Part shown: piece after piece, positions 58,780 to 64,000 of the stretch
How the letters are laid out: every line of letters starts with the position of its first letter
Position numbering within the stretch: position 1 is the first letter of the stretch
Program-made: the position numbers and the translations under genes
Notes under the pieces: model-generated
Told to the model about the DNA's origin: nothing
What the model saw: the letters and a program-made list of their open reading frames with translations, nothing else
Database searches by the model: none
Source: Methylococcus mesophilus
GTDB lineage: Bacteria > Pseudomonadota > Gammaproteobacteria > Methylococcales > Methylococcaceae
Length of the DNA: 64,000 nucleotides
Direction of reading: 5' to 3'
Assembly (NCBI RefSeq): GCF_026247885.1
Contig: NZ_CP110921.1
Location: forward strand, 2,103,001-2,167,000

Positions 58780-60009
58780 TCAAACCGCATCCGGCTCGCG
58801 GTCGAGATTGAATGCCTCGTGCAGGGTCCGCACCGCAAGCTCGAGGTACCTTTCGTCCACCACGATGGAAATCTTGATCTCGGAGGTCGAGATCATCCGG
58901 ATGTTGATGCCCTCCCGTGCCAGCGCTTCGAACATCTGTGCGGCGATGCCGGCATGCGAGCGCATTCCGACGCCCACCAGCGAAACTTTCACGATCTTGT
59001 CGTCTCCCGCCACTTCGCGCGCACCCAGGGCCGTGCAAGTCGCCTGCAGGATGTCGAGCGCCTTGCGGTAGTCGTTGCGATGCACCGTGAACGTGAAGTC
59101 CGTGGTTCCATCTTCCGCGACGTTCTGGACAATCATGTCCACCTCGATATTGGCACGGGCCACCGGCCCCAGAATCTGGTAAGCCACGCCCGGCTTGTCC
59201 GGCACGCCCTTGACGGTCAGTTTCGCTTCGTCGCGATTGAAGGCGATACCGGAGATCAAAGGTTTTTCCACACTTGCTTCCTCGTAAGTAATCAATGTTC
59301 CGGGACCGGCCGCGAAACTGGACAAGACTCTCAAGGGGACGTTGTACTTGCCGGCAAACTCGACCGAACGAATCTGCAGCACCTTGGACCCCAAACTCGC
59401 CATTTCGAGCATTTCCTCGAAGGTAATGCGGTCCAGGCGGCGCGCCTTCGGTTCGATCCGCGGATCGGTCGTGTAGACGCCGTCCACATCGGTATAAATC
59501 AGGCATTCGTCCGCTTTGAGCGCTGCGGCGAGAGCGACCGCAGTGGTGTCGGACCCGCCCCGGCCCAAGGTGGTGATGTCGCCCGCCTCGGTGGTCCCCT
59601 GGAAGCCTGCCACCACCACCACCCGTCCCGCCGCAAGATCGCGGCGAATACGGTCGGTATCGATGTCGAGGATGCGCGCCTTGGTGTGCGCATCGTCGGT
59701 GAGGATCCGCACCTGCCCGCCGGTGTAGGAACAGGCCGGGCAACCCTCCGCCTCCAGCGCCATGCTCAGCAGCGCGATCGTGACCTGCTCGCCGGTGGAC
59801 AGCAGAACATCCAGCTCCCGGCTATTGGGACGGTCCTGAATTTCGTGCGCCAGGCCTACCAACCGGTTGGTTTCGCCGCTCATCGCCGACACCACGACGA
59901 TGATGTCGTCCCCGCGGCTGCGCGCCTGGATGACGTTTTTCGCTACGTTCTTGATGCGCTCCGGCGAGCCGACTGAGGTGCCGCCGTACTTGTGTACAAA
60001 TAAGGCCAT
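58780..60009 (-). CDS. lysC: Aspartate kinase
   Basis: 409 residues. Kinase domain beginning FVHKYGGTSVGSPERIKNVA, with TTLGRGGSDTTAVALAAAL and TDVDGVYTTDPRI, and two C-terminal ACT domains (GIAFNRDEAKLTVKGVPDKPGVA, VSLVGVGMRSHAGIAAQMFEAL) for feedback control by lysine/threonine. First step of the aspartate amino-acid pathway. 34 bp after alaS. Confidence 0.97.
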   Translation of the reverse strand: MALFVHKYGGTSVGSPERIKNVAKNVIQARSRGDDIIVVVSAMSGETNRLVGLAHEIQDRPNSRELDVLLSTGEQVTIALLSMALEAEGCPACSYTGGQVRILTDDAHTKARILDIDTDRIRRDLAAGRVVVVAGFQGTTEAGDITTLGRGGSDTTAVALAAALKADECLIYTDVDGVYTTDPRIEPKARRLDRITFEEMLEMASLGSKVLQIRSVEFAGKYNVPLRVLSSFAAGPGTLITYEEASVEKPLISGIAFNRDEAKLTVKGVPDKPGVAYQILGPVARANIEVDMIVQNVAEDGTTDFTFTVHRNDYRKALDILQATCTALGAREVAGDDKIVKVSLVGVGMRSHAGIAAQMFEALAREGINIRMISTSEIKISIVVDERYLELAVRTLHEAFNLDREPDAV

Positions 60010-60043
60010 ATCGATGTCTGTTACGTTCGAATCCTTCAAAAAG

Positions 60044-62647
<2,604 letters not shown>

Positions 62648-62666
62648 GCTTGGTTTACCAAAGTCT

Positions 62667-63137
62667 TCAATCGATGTCCGGGTATTCACCGGCCGGTCCC
62701 AGACGCTTGAAAAAATCCTGGATCTGGGAGGTCGTGAAACCGCGTTGCGCGAGAAATCTTGCCCGTGACGCACGCTCTTGAGGCGTCGCCATCGGGGGTT
62801 TTCCGCGATATTTTTTTGTGTAGACACGGTCCATGTCGGTCATCCAGTCCTGCGAATCCGCAAGGTTCGCATCGACGCCGCGCAGGCGCAGTTCCTGCCG
62901 GATCCTGTTGACGCCGTACCCTCTCGCCTTACGGGCGCGGACCAAGCTCTCGGCGAAGCGCTCGTCGCTCTGCCATCCTTGCCCCGAGCATTCCGCCAGA
63001 ATGGTTTCTATCGTCGGGGGTTCAAAACCGCGGGCAGCGAGCTTGCGCCCGAGTTCCAGCCGGCTGTGCTCGCGCCGCGCCAGCAGCCGCAGGCAAACCG
63101 CCCGCGCGGCTTCCAGCGTATCTTCGGTTTCGCTCAG
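62667..63137 (-). CDS. recX: RecA regulator RecX with apparent CTG start
   Basis: 156 residues if begun at the CTG at 63137. The whole length matches Rec[61 protein letters not shown], then the third repeat ending [17 protein letters not shown]. The frame is closed by a stop two codons before the CTG. The next standard start, a TTG at 62945, would remove the entire first RecX repeat. The CTG overlaps the recA stop (CTGA), so translation is probably coupled to recA. RecX limits RecA filament growth. Confidence 0.85.
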   Translation of the reverse strand: MSETEDTLEAARAVCLRLLARREHSRLELGRKLAARGFEPPTIETILAECSGQGWQSDERFAESLVRARKARGYGVNRIRQELRLRGVDANLADSQDWMTDMDRVYTKKYRGKPPMATPQERASRARFLAQRGFTTSQIQDFFKRLGPAGEYPDID

Positions 63138-64000
63138 AACTCACTCTCTTCCGCCGCGGCGCGCTCCGGAGGCGCCGCATGCTTCAGCCCCGCCAGCGCC
63201 TTTTCACGAACTGCAGCCTCGATGGCGGCGGCGGTTTCGGGATGCTCCTTGAGATAGATCCGGACGTTGTCCTTGCCCTGGCCGATGCGGTCGCCGCCGT
63301 AGCTGTACCACGAGCCGGACTTCTGCACGATGTCGTGATTCACACCGAGGTCGATCAGTTCGCCCTCGCGCGAGACGCCCTCGCCGTACAGAATTTCAAA
63401 ATCGGCGACGCGGAACGGCGGAGCCACCTTGTTCTTGACCACCTTGACGCGGGTCTCGTTCCCGATCACCTCGTCGCCGTTCTTGATCGCGCCGGAACGG
63501 CGGATGTCCAGCCGCACCGAGGCGTAGAACTTGAGCGCATTGCCTCCGGTGGTGGTCTCCGGATTGCCGAACATCACGCCGATCTTCATGCGGATCTGGT
63601 TGATGAAGATCACCAAGGTGTTGGAGCGCTTGATGTTGGCGGTCAGCTTGCGCAAAGCCTGCGACATCAGCCGGGCCTGCAGGCCCATGTGGGAATCGCC
63701 CATCTCGCCTTCGAGTTCGGCCTTGGGCGTCAGCGCCGCCACCGAGTCGATCACCACCACGTCCACGCCGCCGGAACGCACCAGCATATCGGCGATCTCC
63801 AGCGCCTGCTCGCCGGTGTCGGGCTGGGAGACCAGCAGGTCGTCGAGGTTCACCCCGATCTTTTCGGCGTAGACCGGGTCCAGCGCGTGCTCGGCGTCCA
63901 CGAACGCCGCCACGCCGCCGGTCTTCTGCGCCTGGGCGATGACCTCCAGGGTCAGCGTGGTCTTGCCCGAGGATTCCGGGCCGTAAATCTCGACGATGCG
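63134..64000 (-). CDS. recA: Recombinase RecA (5' end outside window)
   Basis: 288 residues are visible, from just before the Walker A motif GPESSGKTT at the window edge to the stop at 63134. Walker [16 protein letters not shown], loop L1 [15 protein letters not shown], loop L2 [35 protein letters not shown] and an acidic C-terminus (AAAEESEF) are all intact. About 55-60 N-terminal residues are missing. Homologous recombination and SOS induction. Confidence 0.98.
   Translation of the reverse strand, partial: RIVEIYGPESSGKTTLTLEVIAQAQKTGGVAAFVDAEHALDPVYAEKIGVNLDDLLVSQPDTGEQALEIADMLVRSGGVDVVVIDSVAALTPKAELEGEMGDSHMGLQARLMSQALRKLTANIKRSNTLVIFINQIRMKIGVMFGNPETTTGGNALKFYASVRLDIRRSGAIKNGDEVIGNETRVKVVKNKVAPPFRVADFEILYGEGVSREGELIDLGVNHDIVQKSGSWYSYGGDRIGQGKDNVRIYLKEHPETAAAIEAAVREKALAGLKHAAPPERAAAEESEF

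Noticed and set aside
62667..62945. recX as a 92-residue protein from TTG 62945
   Set aside because: It would lack the first RecX repeat, which is encoded intact upstream in the same frame.

Overview
The window is about 64 kb of GC-rich gammaproteobacterial DNA, most likely from a methanotroph of the Methylococcus type. This is inferred from the ordinary gammaproteobacterial housekeeping blocks (rpsP-rimM-trmD-rplS, recA-recX-alaS-lysC-csrA-tRNA-Ser, lpxA to lpxB) combined with a large investment in secreted multiheme c-type cytochromes and an lpxA-gnnA-gnnB-lpxB cluster of the kind known from Acidithiobacillus, Leptospira and Methylococcus. No mobile element, CRISPR array or phage gene was seen.

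Region 1 (1-26.8 kb, almost all minus strand) is a cytochrome island. It holds two octaheme-type paralogues with a small Cys-rich membrane protein between them, then four large secreted PKD-type cytochromes with 9 heme sites each (one site degenerate in one copy). With them are an NrfJ-like periplasmic protein, a secreted beta-propeller with a collagen-like linker, and on the plus strand a Uma2 protein, a PAP2/vanadium-haloperoxidase-like protein and a small toxin-antitoxin pair. The main new observation is a shared control architecture. Upstream of nearly every cytochrome transcription unit and of the NrfJ-like gene there is a sigma-54 -24/-12 type promoter, with a paired palindrome (about GTGATTTCAC, 10-11 bp, GTGAAATCAC) usually 55-57 bp further upstream. 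This looks like a regulon driven by one enhancer-binding protein that is not encoded in the window.

Region 2 (27.2-32.1 kb, plus) is a tightly coupled ccmDEFGHI operon. It supplies the heme-ligation half of System I cytochrome c maturation next to the genes that need it; ccmABC is not in the window.

Region 3 (32.2-41 kb) is an envelope block: a small YceK-like lipoprotein, a YqgE/AlgH protein with an N-terminal signal peptide, a LysM-L,D-transpeptidase-SPOR protein, then a run of minus-strand secreted proteins or lipoproteins (glycine-zipper, DUF3313 twice, DUF6515-like, DUF2092, DUF4136), a two-pore potassium-channel-like protein and a Sel1-repeat protein.

Region 4 (41-49.4 kb, minus) is a type I restriction-modification operon (hsdR, hsdS, hsdM) with two inserted accessory modules. 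A Phd/YefM-RelE pair sits at the hsdR-hsdS junction, flanked by two copies of the hsdR 3' end. A HipA-like/DUF3037 pair lies between hsdS and hsdM. Most junctions overlap by ATGA or GTGA.

Region 5 (49.4-64 kb, minus) is housekeeping: a TlpA-like thioredoxin, a YgjP-type metalloprotease, greB, lpxB, gnnB, gnnA, lpxA (predicting lipid A with amide-linked acyl chains at the 3 position), xerD, the rpsP-rimM-trmD-rplS operon, tRNA-Ser(GCU), csrA, lysC, alaS, recX and the 3' part of recA. recX has no usual start codon at the position its family alignment demands and probably begins at a CTG that overlaps the recA stop.
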